Assembly: GCA_002700775.1 (NCBI GenBank)
Contig: PAEL01000078.1
Coordinates: forward strand, 1-34,146
Reading direction: 5' to 3'
Length of the DNA: 34,146 nucleotides
Source: Gammaproteobacteria bacterium
GTDB taxonomy: Bacteria > Pseudomonadota > Gammaproteobacteria > Pseudomonadales > Pseudohongiellaceae
This document shows positions 1-10,206 of the stretch, piece by piece. The notes below the pieces were generated by a model. That model was not told where the DNA came from, did no database searches, and saw only the letters and a program-made list of their open reading frames with translations. The position numbers and the translations under genes were made by a program. Every line of letters begins with the position of its first letter. Position 1 is the stretch's first letter.

Positions 1-34
1 AAATAGTGAAATAATCCCCCCCCAAATTCTCTGT

Positions 35-1397
<1,363 letters not shown>

Positions 1398-1423
1398 GGG
1401 CTTTTACTGAGGAGAGAGCGGTT

Positions 1424-3307
1424 TTAATTTTCTAAAAGAATAGCCGCAAGGCCTTTTTTGAACACAGCAGGAGTAAGGGTTCGGTGAATTTGATTCGATC
1501 GATCGATTGTCAGCCCACCTGTAGCACCTTTGATAACATTAAGACTTTTCGGATCAAGCAGCTCCAATTGAGGATAAAGAGAAAATGCATCAGCACCAAG
1601 TGCACGGAGCCTTTGCAAGATTCCTTGGTCTTCAGGTAACGACTGATCTAGCGTTTTTCTGTTGCGCAGTTGGCTATGAATCATCCAAGGTGCGTCAACA
1701 AATATAATGCCATTGAGGTCTAAGTTGGCCTCTGGATTGTCATAACCGTTGTATACTGACGGCAGTGAGTAGACCGGAATGTTTTGAGCATAATAGAAGG
1801 CTAATGTCGGTTTTATCTGTCTCGCTTGTGCGGGGTTAGAAATTAAAAATATGAAATCTATATCTTTTCTTCCTCTTGGAATTTGAAACACATTGTTCCG
1901 AGGAATTGTTTGGATTAAGGCTCTTGCGCGAGATTCGCTTTCTTGAATTTTCAAAAAGTCTTTCACAAGAGAGCTGTAGTCCGTTTCTTGTTGATAGCTA
2001 ATTTTTGCTGCTACCTGACCACCTAAGTCAAGCCAAGATTTTTCGAATAGTTCTTCTAAGCGTTTATAATCTGGTCCGTTTGGCGTAATTATTGCGGCTG
2101 TTTGATGGCCGGCTTTTGATGCTAAGGAAACTATTTCTTTCACTTCGTCCTCCGGAGAGAGGCCGAATTGATAAAATTTGGCTCGGCTTGTCATTGCTGA
2201 ACTACCGCCCTCTGCAATAAATTCTTTTTCGCTTACATAATTTAGCGCAAGGGTCGGTATTGGAAGGTTTTTGAGTCTGTAAAGATCGATGACTTGGGCC
2301 TTGTCAAGAGGTCCTATAACTAGATCGACACCCTGTTCCACTGCTTCACGGTAAATGGAAGAGATCTCTGAAGATGTTTCTATGTTATAAAACTTAATTT
2401 TAGGGACGTCGCGTGATATGCGTAACTCGTCGTAGTAGGCACTTAAAAAGCCCTGTTTAATGGCGTTTCCAACCGGAGTTTTCAGAGGCAAAATCACGCC
2501 AACAAATTTTGGACGATTGTCCCAAGCTAATTCAAGTCTGGCTATTTCTGAGGGCAAGATTGAGGCAGCGGGGTGCTGTGCCCAAGTTCGACGCCATCTT
2601 GCGACGGCATCCAGTTGCCGACGAAGGCTGTAATTCTCTGACCTCAATCGTCTTGCGAGCTCAAGCCAACCCCGAGAGTCGTATGTATCAGATGTGCTTG
2701 CGACAAAATCAAGCTGTGTTTCATTCAGGCGGCTGAGAGCTGCCCAAACCAAGTCCGAGGTTTTTTGTGATTGAGGTGTTAAATGCTCATATGATTCCAA
2801 TAAATCGGTCGCAGCCGCAAATTTGTTTAGCATTAGAAGACCGCGGCTTTTCTGAAAGAGCCATTCTGCTAATAAATCAGCACTAACTTTTTCGATATCA
2901 GATGTTTTTATCAAGCTGAGTTGCTCTAGGGCTGTGGCGGGCTCTGTAAATTCATAGGATAGACGAGCAAGTAAAACAATAGACTGCATGCGGATAGAGG
3001 GGTCTGTTACTTTATCGCCGTTGTTTTTTAACAGGCTTTCCATTCTGCTCGCGACCTTTGGCGCAAGCGAACTATTGTTCTGCTCAGAGGTCAAAGTTAA
3101 AGCTGTATTCCAATTGATCAGCGCTTGGTTGAAGGAACCGAGATTTTCGAGCTCATGCGCTTGCGACATTAGTGATTCAATATCGATTCCGCTGGCTACC
3201 TTCTCTGTTTGAAGTTTTTGAGTTCCGCATCCAGTTATGAGCAACCCGATGCTCAAATAGCTTAGTAAGGTTAATATTATTTTTTTTAACGTTGAAGGAT
3301 GTGTCAT
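1424..3307 (-). CDS. lpoA: Penicillin-binding protein activator LpoA family lipoprotein
   Basis: Lipobox LLITGC, N-terminal TPR-like region, C-terminal periplasmic-binding-like domain (FVGVILPLKTPVGNAIKQGFLSAYYDE; GVDLVIGPLDKAQV; GADAFSLYPQLELL), divergent from rsmI. Confidence 0.9.
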   Translation of the reverse strand: MTHPSTLKKIILTLLSYLSIGLLITGCGTQKLQTEKVASGIDIESLMSQAHELENLGSFNQALINWNTALTLTSEQNNSSLAPKVASRMESLLKNNGDKVTDPSIRMQSIVLLARLSYEFTEPATALEQLSLIKTSDIEKVSADLLAEWLFQKSRGLLMLNKFAAATDLLESYEHLTPQSQKTSDLVWAALSRLNETQLDFVASTSDTYDSRGWLELARRLRSENYSLRRQLDAVARWRRTWAQHPAASILPSEIARLELAWDNRPKFVGVILPLKTPVGNAIKQGFLSAYYDELRISRDVPKIKFYNIETSSEISSIYREAVEQGVDLVIGPLDKAQVIDLYRLKNLPIPTLALNYVSEKEFIAEGGSSAMTSRAKFYQFGLSPEDEVKEIVSLASKAGHQTAAIITPNGPDYKRLEELFEKSWLDLGGQVAAKISYQQETDYSSLVKDFLKIQESESRARALIQTIPRNNVFQIPRGRKDIDFIFLISNPAQARQIKPTLAFYYAQNIPVYSLPSVYNGYDNPEANLDLNGIIFVDAPWMIHSQLRNRKTLDQSLPEDQGILQRLRALGADAFSLYPQLELLDPKSLNVIKGATGGLTIDRSNQIHRTLTPAVFKKGLAAILLEN

Positions 3308-3479
3308 TTATTAACCGTGGTAGATAATATTCGGATCGTTTTTAAAACAAAACCTGTCGAATCGTTTTGAAAGACTTCAATATGCTATGTTAAGAGGCAG
3401 GCAGGCGCAATTGTTGCGTCGATTAATTTCTTACAATAGGTGGTTCAAGTTGGAATCGCAACCATGACGGATAAATTGT

Positions 3480-4325
3480 ATGACAGGTAAATTATATGTT
3501 GTGGCCACCCCAATAGGTAATTTGGAAGACATCACTCTGCGAGCAATCGAAACTCTCAAAAACTGCGATCTTATCGCAGCGGAGGATACGAGGCGCAGTC
3601 GGAAATTGCTCAATCATTATCAGATCAAAACAAGGTTGACTTCCTATCATGACTATACAGCTTCTCGTGATGTAGAGGGATTGCTAGCGCTGCTGGAGGA
3701 TGGTGCTAAAATTTCATTGATCTCGGATGCGGGGACGCCATTGATTTCAGATCCAGGCTATAGAATTGTGGCCCTGGCTAGAAAAAAAGGAATTCTTGTG
3801 TACCCCATTCCTGGGGTGACAGCGCTTGCGGCCGGCTTGAGCGTGGCTGGGTTGCCGACAGACCGCTTTGTATTTGAGGGGTTTTTACCGGCCAAGGAGG
3901 CTGCTCGTCGCCGCAGGTTGGAGGCGTTAAAAAATGAATCGCGCACTATTGTGTTTTACGAGTCGCCTCATCGACTTCGGGTTAGTTTGCGAGCTATGGT
4001 TGATGTATTTGGTCAATCAAGAGGAGTTTTTCTTGCTCGCGAGCTTACGAAGCGGTTTGAAAATCACTTTTATGGTGACGTTGCTTCTGCGCTAGCGTGG
4101 ATTGATGAAAACAATGATCGAGGCGAGTTTGTCATAATCGTCGAGGGACGCAAGCAAGAAGTTAGTCTGACGTTATCAGAGGAGAGGGCCTTAGAGATCG
4201 TTTCTATCCTTCAAGAAGACTTACCTGTGAAACGTGCAATAGCTGCTGCGGCTCGTATAAATGGAGTTAGGAAAAATTCTCTCTATCAACTGTACCTTGC
4301 AAAAAAAAATAGTTCGATTACGTAA
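3480..4325 (+). CDS. rsmI: 16S rRNA (cytidine-2'-O)-methyltransferase RsmI
   Basis: GKLYVVATPIGNLEDITLRAIETL, AAEDTRRSRKLLNHY, LISDAGTPLISDPGY and FYESPHRL are diagnostic RsmI motifs. Confidence 0.97.
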   Translation: MTGKLYVVATPIGNLEDITLRAIETLKNCDLIAAEDTRRSRKLLNHYQIKTRLTSYHDYTASRDVEGLLALLEDGAKISLISDAGTPLISDPGYRIVALARKKGILVYPIPGVTALAAGLSVAGLPTDRFVFEGFLPAKEAARRRRLEALKNESRTIVFYESPHRLRVSLRAMVDVFGQSRGVFLARELTKRFENHFYGDVASALAWIDENNDRGEFVIIVEGRKQEVSLTLSEERALEIVSILQEDLPVKRAIAAAARINGVRKNSLYQLYLAKKNSSIT

Positions 4326-4380
4326 CATATGCTGCACAGGCTTCTTGTTCTTTTCTTCAATCTGCAATAGGATCCTTTAT

Positions 4381-4735
4381 GAGTCAGCCGGGCAATTGCT
4401 GTTCTCATTTTTCCGTAAGTGAGGAGAGAGGAAAGTCCGGGCTCCGAAGAGCAGAGTGCCAGGTAACTCCTGGGAGGCGCGAGCCTACGGCTAGTGCAAC
4501 AGAAAACAAACCGCCACGGCACCTCGGTGCGGAGGTAAGGGTGAAATGGTGCGGTAAGAGCGCACCGCGCGACTGGTAACAGTTCGCGGCAAGGTAAACC
4601 CCACTCGGAGCAAGGCCAAATAGGAATCATTTAATGCTGCTCGCATTTGATTCGGGTAGGCCGCTAAAGATTTGTGGTGACTCAAATCTTAGATGAATAA
4701 TTGTCCTAGACAGAACCCGGCTTATAGGCTGGCTC
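4381..4735 (+). ncRNA. rnpB: RNase P RNA (bacterial class A)
   Basis: Universal blocks GAGGAAAGTCCGGGCTCC, AGTGCAACAGAAAACAAACCGCC, AAGGGTGAAATGGTGCGGTAAGAGCGCACCGCGCG, GGAGCAAGGCCAAATAGG, and AGACAGAACCCGGCTTAT. The 5' GAGTCAGCC pairs with the 3' GGCTGGCTC (P1). Confidence 0.98.
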
Positions 4736-4950
4736 AATTCAATATCAATTCCTCCTAGGCCCTTATCTGTATTTTGCTTACTCGAAAGTTGCAGAATTGT
4801 TGTCAGACTTTCCGTCCTATGCTTTGAGAAATTCCCGATTCAGACGCTTTGACTCGATGCTGCCTGGCTTTAAATACAGAGTCTTATATATTTCTTTTGC
4901 TCCCTCCCTTTTGGTTTAGGTTTGATTAACATTGCTTTTTAGTTAAATAA

Positions 4951-4995
4951 GTGGTATCCAGTGGTTTAAAGTGGGATAATATGGTGAATTGTGGC
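4951..4995 (+). promoter_or_regulatory. Predicted MraZ operator: GTGG-like direct repeats at 10-bp spacing upstream of mraZ
   Basis: GTGGT(4951)-GTGGT(4961)-GTGGG(4971)-ATGGT(4981)-GTGGC(4991), one unit every 10 bp. This matches the known MraZ-binding architecture of TGG-containing repeats separated by 5 nt. Confidence 0.8.
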
Positions 4996-5029
4996 GTTAT
5001 GCCTCGCTTAACTCAAAAGACTTTAGAGA

Positions 5030-5485
5030 ATGTTTCGAGGAATCAACAACGTAAATTTGGATGCTAAAGGCAGGCTTGGTCTGCCTCTAAGATATCGTGA
5101 GCAATTAACTGAGAGTAATGTTGAGCAGCTGGTTATCACTATCGATACAAATCATAAGTGTTTGCTTCTTTATCCGCTTAGGGAGTGGGATCGTATTGAG
5201 AGAGAGATCGAATCATTGTCTAGTTTTGAGCATATGTCTCGCCGCGTCAAACATCTTCTGATTGGTCACGCTACAGATTTAGATATAGACAACAATGGTC
5301 GGATATTAATTCCACGAGAGCTAAGGCTCTATGCTGATTTAGAAAAACATGTATCTCTTGTTGGTCAGGGAAAGAAATTAGAGATCTGGGATCAGGCTGC
5401 TTGGGTGGCACAAAGGGAGCTTTGGTTTAGTGATCCTCTAACGGCGCAGGAGTTGCCTGATAAATTGAAAGCTTTGGCGCTCTGA
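5030..5485 (+). CDS. mraZ: Transcriptional regulator MraZ
   Basis: MFRGINNVNLDAKGRLGLPLRYRE and DNNGRILIPRELR (two SpoVT/AbrB-like MraZ repeats), first gene of the dcw cluster. Confidence 0.97.
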   Translation: MFRGINNVNLDAKGRLGLPLRYREQLTESNVEQLVITIDTNHKCLLLYPLREWDRIEREIESLSSFEHMSRRVKHLLIGHATDLDIDNNGRILIPRELRLYADLEKHVSLVGQGKKLEIWDQAAWVAQRELWFSDPLTAQELPDKLKALAL

Positions 5486-5534
5486 ATGGGCATTGGCAAT
5501 CTATATCTCTACTGAGGAGCGATTAGAGTGCGAT

Positions 5535-6458
5535 ATGGAATACGATGAGCATCAGGGGATATTAATCGAGGAGGCAATCCAGGCCATGGTATACGATACC
5601 TCTGGTAACTATGTTGATATGACCTTCGGTCGCGGGGGGCATGCTCAGAGAATGCTCCATAGTCTAGATGATACCGCTCGATTGTTGGTTTTAGATAGAG
5701 ATCCAGAAGCGATTCAAGTAGCAAAAGAATTGGCAGAAAAAGATGATCGAGTTACCTGGGCTCATGAAAGATTTGGCAATCTTGGTGAGTTAGTAATTGA
5801 AAGTGAGAGTTTGCATGGAGTTTTGTTTGACCTTGGGGTTTCTTCTCCACAATTGGATGACCCACGAAGAGGGTTTAGTTTTCTACGAGATGGGCCACTT
5901 GATATGCGCATGGACTCGAGCAGAGGGTTTTCGGCTGCCGAGTGGATTAGTTCGGCCTCTGAGGAGGAAATTTCAGACGTTATTTATCGGTATGGGGAAG
6001 AGCGGCATTCGCGCCGTATGGCCAAGCGTGTTGTTGAAGCTCGCCGCTTGAAGCCTATATCAACAACGTTGGAATTGGCAGAGCTGTTTAAGGCGGCCCA
6101 TCCCTCTTGGCAACGAGATCGGCACCCAGCTACAAAAGCCTTTCAAGCTATACGCATCCATGTCAACAACGAACTAGATGAGTTGTCTCAAGGTTTAGAT
6201 ATTGCCTTAGACCGTCTCTGCGTTGGAGGGCGGATAGTTGTTATCAGTTTTCATTCTCTTGAAGATCGCATAGTTAAGCGCTTCATGAGTCGGCACACGA
6301 GAGGGGATGATTTTCCGCGAGGGCTTCCAATAACCGAATCCGAGCTCCGTCCACGTTTGAAGTTGATAGGCAAGCCGCGGAGGGTTTCGTCGTTGGAGCT
6401 GGCTGATAACCTCAGGTCTCGGAGTGCGATTATGCGGGTTGCTCAAAAAATTAAGTAA
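5535..6458 (+). CDS. rsmH: 16S rRNA (cytosine(1402)-N4)-methyltransferase RsmH
   Basis: VDMTFGRGGHAQRML, GVLFDLGVSSPQLDDPRRGFSF, ATKAFQAIRIHVNNELDEL. An upstream in-frame start at 5493 is possible; ATG at 5535 (MEYDEHQGILIEEAI) fits the family better. Confidence 0.96.
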   Translation: MEYDEHQGILIEEAIQAMVYDTSGNYVDMTFGRGGHAQRMLHSLDDTARLLVLDRDPEAIQVAKELAEKDDRVTWAHERFGNLGELVIESESLHGVLFDLGVSSPQLDDPRRGFSFLRDGPLDMRMDSSRGFSAAEWISSASEEEISDVIYRYGEERHSRRMAKRVVEARRLKPISTTLELAELFKAAHPSWQRDRHPATKAFQAIRIHVNNELDELSQGLDIALDRLCVGGRIVVISFHSLEDRIVKRFMSRHTRGDDFPRGLPITESELRPRLKLIGKPRRVSSLELADNLRSRSAIMRVAQKIK

Positions 6459-6500
6459 ATATTCCATGAGTATTTGATTTTGTTTGGCAGGAGTTTTGAT

Positions 6501-6854
6501 ATGAGGGCAAATCGCCGTATAGAAAAAGATCTCTCTTATTCTCGGACATCTCGCTCACCCAAACTGATTGAGCAAATAGGCCTATTTAACACAACTACTT
6601 TTGCGTTTCTTCTTCTTGTGTTTTTTGCTTCGGCTTCTGGGATATCTGTAATACGTGCCACCCATGACTACCGTCATCTTTTTATTAGTCTACAGGAGTC
6701 TCGGGAACACTCAAATCAGTTGGGTGTGATATGGGGGCAATTGTTAATTGAGCAAAGCACATTTGGCGTAGATGGACGAATCGAACAAAAAGCGGTTGAG
6801 CTTTTGGAAATGCGCGTGCCTGCGGTGGAAGAAATTGTTATGGCAAAGTTTTAA
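6501..6854 (+). CDS. ftsL: Cell division protein FtsL
   Basis: Small single-TM protein between rsmH and ftsI. RBS-like GGCAGGAG upstream of ATG 6501. C-terminal pattern RIEQKAVELLEMRVP. Confidence 0.85.
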   Translation: MRANRRIEKDLSYSRTSRSPKLIEQIGLFNTTTFAFLLLVFFASASGISVIRATHDYRHLFISLQESREHSNQLGVIWGQLLIEQSTFGVDGRIEQKAVELLEMRVPAVEEIVMAKF

Positions 6855-6885
6855 TGTCTCCGTGCCAGAGAAGGAGTGTCTGACA

Positions 6886-8664
6886 ATGGACAAAAATAAA
6901 GGAGAACGTTTGAGAGAGCCTTATCGACAAGTGCGCGGGCGTTCTTTAGGGAGAGGAAATTGGCAAAAATTTTGGCGTCTTAATTTTCTATTATTTTTGA
7001 TGTTCGTTTGTGTCGGAATTGTTAGCTGGAGATTAAGTTCGGTGCAAATACTGAATCGTTCATTTTTCCAAAATGAAGGAAAAAACCGAACAATCCGAAC
7101 GGTCCCCCTTGAGGCTAGCAGAGGATTGATTCTTGATCGTAATGGGGAGCCGTTGGCAGTAAGCACTCCCTTAACTTCAATTGGAATAAATTTAAAGAAC
7201 ACCGATCTTGACCGCAGTGAAATTTTGGCCCTCGCTAATACATTGAGTCTTAACGGTGATGTTTTGGCTAGCCGGATTCAGAACAATTTAGGTATGGGTA
7301 GAAATTTTATCTATATAAAGAGACACCTACCCCCGACTGAGGCAGATCAAGTCTTGAATCTTGGCGTTCCGGGAGTGGAGTCTCGAACAGAGTACCAAAG
7401 ATTTTATCCTCAAGGGGAGGTCGCTGCACATATTGTCGGCTTTAGTAATGTCGATGATGTGGGCCAGGAAGGCCTCGAGTTAGTGTACGACGAATATCTA
7501 AAGGGAAGTCCGGGTAAAAGGCAGGTTGTTGAGGATGGTAGAGGAAACATCTTGGAGGAAATAACTACGCTTAAGAATGCGGAGCCAGGAAATAATTTAG
7601 AGTTAAGTATAGACTTTAGGTTGCAAAATCTCGCCTACAAGGAGCTCAAGGCCGAGTTTGTTAAAAGGCGAGCCAGATCGGCAACAATAGTTGTTTTAGA
7701 TGTTTCGAGTGGAGAAGTTCTTGCGATGGCCAATCAGCCCTCCTACAACCCCCACAACAAAAGCAATCTGACCGATTTTAGTTTAATGCGCAATCGCGCT
7801 TTAACAGATGTTTTTGAGCCAGGGTCAACGGTGAAAGCGTTCACGATCGCCGCGGCGTTAGAATCTGGCATGTATCACCCAAGTACAATTATAGAGACTA
7901 GCCCTGGGTGGATGATGGTTAATGGCAATGAAGTTAAGGACATTCATGATTACGGTACTTTAAAGTTGAGTCAGGTAATTACAAAGTCGAGCAACATCGG
8001 AACTAGCAAAATTGCCTTTGATATCGGGCCCGAGCCGATACGCGATCTTTTAGAGCGAGTTGGGTTTGGGCGAGCCACTGGAACTGGGTTTCCGGGAGAG
8101 CGCTCAGGAGTTCTTCCTAGCCCAGTTAGGTGGAGTAAAATCGAGACAGCAACACTGTCATATGGTTATGGCCTTTCTGCTACAGCATTGCAATTGGCTC
8201 AAGCATATTCAGTTATCGCTGATCGAGGCATCCTTAAACCTGTAAGTCTAATAAAGCTCAGTGATGAGGAGATCAATAGTTTGCCGCGCCAAAAAGTTCT
8301 AAGTTCTGAGCTGAGTTTGCAGGTTCTCGATATGTTGAGTTCGGTGGTCGATGTTAGTAGAGGCGGTTCTGCGGTTGGAGCCAAAGTTCCTTTTTACAAG
8401 GTCGCCGGCAAAACAGGGACAGCTCACGTGGTTGGAGACAGTGGATATGAAGAGAATCTTCACAACTCTTTATTTGTTGGATTAATACCAGTTTCAAAAC
8501 CAAAACTTGTGATAGTGGTCGTTATTAATGAGCCAAAAGGAAGTGAGCATTATGGAGGGCAAGTCGCTGCGCCGGTATTTTCTCGAGTAGCATCTGGGGC
8601 TATGAGGGTCTTAAATATTGTTCCAGACGATGTGCCGTTGTTGTTATCTGCTGGGGAGCAATAA
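6886..8664 (+). CDS. ftsI: Peptidoglycan D,D-transpeptidase FtsI (PBP3)
   Basis: EPGSTVKAFTIA (SxxK), SSN in ITKSSNIGTSKIA, KTGTAHV (KTG). ATG 6886 preceded by AAGGAG; the ORF-track start at 6772 overlaps ftsL. Confidence 0.97.
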   Translation: MDKNKGERLREPYRQVRGRSLGRGNWQKFWRLNFLLFLMFVCVGIVSWRLSSVQILNRSFFQNEGKNRTIRTVPLEASRGLILDRNGEPLAVSTPLTSIGINLKNTDLDRSEILALANTLSLNGDVLASRIQNNLGMGRNFIYIKRHLPPTEADQVLNLGVPGVESRTEYQRFYPQGEVAAHIVGFSNVDDVGQEGLELVYDEYLKGSPGKRQVVEDGRGNILEEITTLKNAEPGNNLELSIDFRLQNLAYKELKAEFVKRRARSATIVVLDVSSGEVLAMANQPSYNPHNKSNLTDFSLMRNRALTDVFEPGSTVKAFTIAAALESGMYHPSTIIETSPGWMMVNGNEVKDIHDYGTLKLSQVITKSSNIGTSKIAFDIGPEPIRDLLERVGFGRATGTGFPGERSGVLPSPVRWSKIETATLSYGYGLSATALQLAQAYSVIADRGILKPVSLIKLSDEEINSLPRQKVLSSELSLQVLDMLSSVVDVSRGGSAVGAKVPFYKVAGKTGTAHVVGDSGYEENLHNSLFVGLIPVSKPKLVIVVVINEPKGSEHYGGQVAAPVFSRVASGAMRVLNIVPDDVPLLLSAGEQ

Positions 8665-8669
8665 GAATA

Positions 8670-10205
8670 GTGAATCTCTCCTTACCTGCAAAGAACGCAT
8701 CGCGGCTCAGAGAATTGTTAAAGGGGCTTCACAATATTCCTGACTTTGATCGACATGATGTTGAAGTTAATGGAATACAGATTGACAGTCGAATAATTTC
8801 AAAAGGTGATCTTTTTATTGCTTGTCGTGGTCGAAACTGGGACGCAAGGGATTTCGTCGCGAAAGCAATTGATGCAGGTGCCAGGGCTGTTTGTGTCGAT
8901 GCAGACGATGACTGGCACGATGTACAAATTGTCGGCGAGGTTCCTGTCGTTGCAATTAACAATTTATCAGAAAATGTAAGTCTAATCGCTGGTCGGTTTT
9001 ATGATCACCCAAGTGATGACCTCTGTTTGATTGGTATTACTGGAACAAATGGCAAAACCTCATGTTGTCAGTTTGTTGCTCAAATTTTTGAGGGTCTGGG
9101 TCTAAGCGCTGGAACAATCGGCACCTTAGGATTCTCAATGGGTTCTGGGGATCAATGCTTTCCAGTTCCTGGAAATTTGACGACTCCCGATTCAGTGCAT
9201 ATTCAAAAGGGGCTGCGAATACTTCGAAACTCTGGTGCTCGAGTTGTAGTTATAGAAATGTCATCTATTGGTTTAGATCAGCACAGGGGTGCGGCACTAA
9301 ATTTCAATTCAGCGGTTTTCACCAATTTGACAAGGGATCACTTGGATTATCATAAAAATATTCAAGATTATGCTAAATGTAAGAAATCGCTCTTCTTAAT
9401 AGATAGCTTGGAATCTGCGGTGGTAAATCTCGATGATCCGTTCAGTAGAGAGATAATTGAGGAGCTCAATCAAGATATTAAGCTTTGGACATATAGCAAA
9501 AAAAATCCTAAGGCATCGGTATATGCTGACGAAATTATACTGCGTGAGGAGGGCTATTATATGCAACTTCATACCCCTATCGGTTCGATGGAGATCGAAG
9601 GGGCCTTGCTTGGTTCCTTCAATATATCAAATGTCCTGGCTTCTATCGCAACGGTTTTTTCAACGGGACTTTCCAACGCGACTCAATTGACGGATTTCTG
9701 TACTTGCGTACAAAATCTTCGACCTGTTGATGGGCGGATGCAGCTCATAGATGTAGAGACGGACGTTACGGTTTTGGTTGATTATGCTCATACTCCAGAT
9801 GGGCTTCGAGCAGCACTGAATGGTGTTCAGCCACATGCCTCTGCGGAAATATGGTGTGTTTTTGGCTGCGGAGGCGAGCGTGATGTTGGGAAACGCTCCC
9901 GTATGGGGAGGATTGTCGAAGATTATTCTTGTACGGCGGTCGTCACAGACGACAATCCTAGAGCCGAAGATGGGGACAAAATCATTAAGGATATTCTTAA
10001 GGGGTTTAAAGACCCCCAAAATGTAAAGATTATAAGAGATCGGGCCAAGGCGATTTCCTATGCCATAAATTCTGCGAAGCCCAAGGCTTTGATTCTTATC
10101 GCTGGGAAAGGGCACGAAAATTATCAAGAAAAAAATGGGATCAGAAAGATGTTTAACGATTTGGATTGCGCACGACATGAGCTTTTAAAACGCAAGGAAA
10201 AATAA
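8670..10205 (+). CDS. murE: UDP-N-acetylmuramoyl-L-alanyl-D-glutamate--2,6-diaminopimelate ligase
   Basis: GITGTNGKTS P-loop, DNPR motif (VVTDDNPRAEDGDKI) diagnostic of the meso-DAP-adding enzyme. GTG start. Confidence 0.97.
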   Translation: MNLSLPAKNASRLRELLKGLHNIPDFDRHDVEVNGIQIDSRIISKGDLFIACRGRNWDARDFVAKAIDAGARAVCVDADDDWHDVQIVGEVPVVAINNLSENVSLIAGRFYDHPSDDLCLIGITGTNGKTSCCQFVAQIFEGLGLSAGTIGTLGFSMGSGDQCFPVPGNLTTPDSVHIQKGLRILRNSGARVVVIEMSSIGLDQHRGAALNFNSAVFTNLTRDHLDYHKNIQDYAKCKKSLFLIDSLESAVVNLDDPFSREIIEELNQDIKLWTYSKKNPKASVYADEIILREEGYYMQLHTPIGSMEIEGALLGSFNISNVLASIATVFSTGLSNATQLTDFCTCVQNLRPVDGRMQLIDVETDVTVLVDYAHTPDGLRAALNGVQPHASAEIWCVFGCGGERDVGKRSRMGRIVEDYSCTAVVTDDNPRAEDGDKIIKDILKGFKDPQNVKIIRDRAKAISYAINSAKPKALILIAGKGHENYQEKNGIRKMFNDLDCARHELLKRKEK

Positions 10206-10206
10206 A

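Noticed and set aside
4286-4685. Track ORFs 4286..4630 (-), 4379..4579 (+), 4491..4685 (-)
   Set aside because: They lie inside or overlap the RNase P RNA gene, whose conserved blocks explain the sequence.
6772-6885. N-terminal extension of the ftsI track ORF over ftsL
   Set aside because: A better start with AAGGAG upstream exists at ATG 6886; the extension is the alternative frame of ftsL.
9660-10178. 172-aa antisense ORF opposite murE
   Set aside because: No domain or RBS; murE motifs on the plus strand account for the region.
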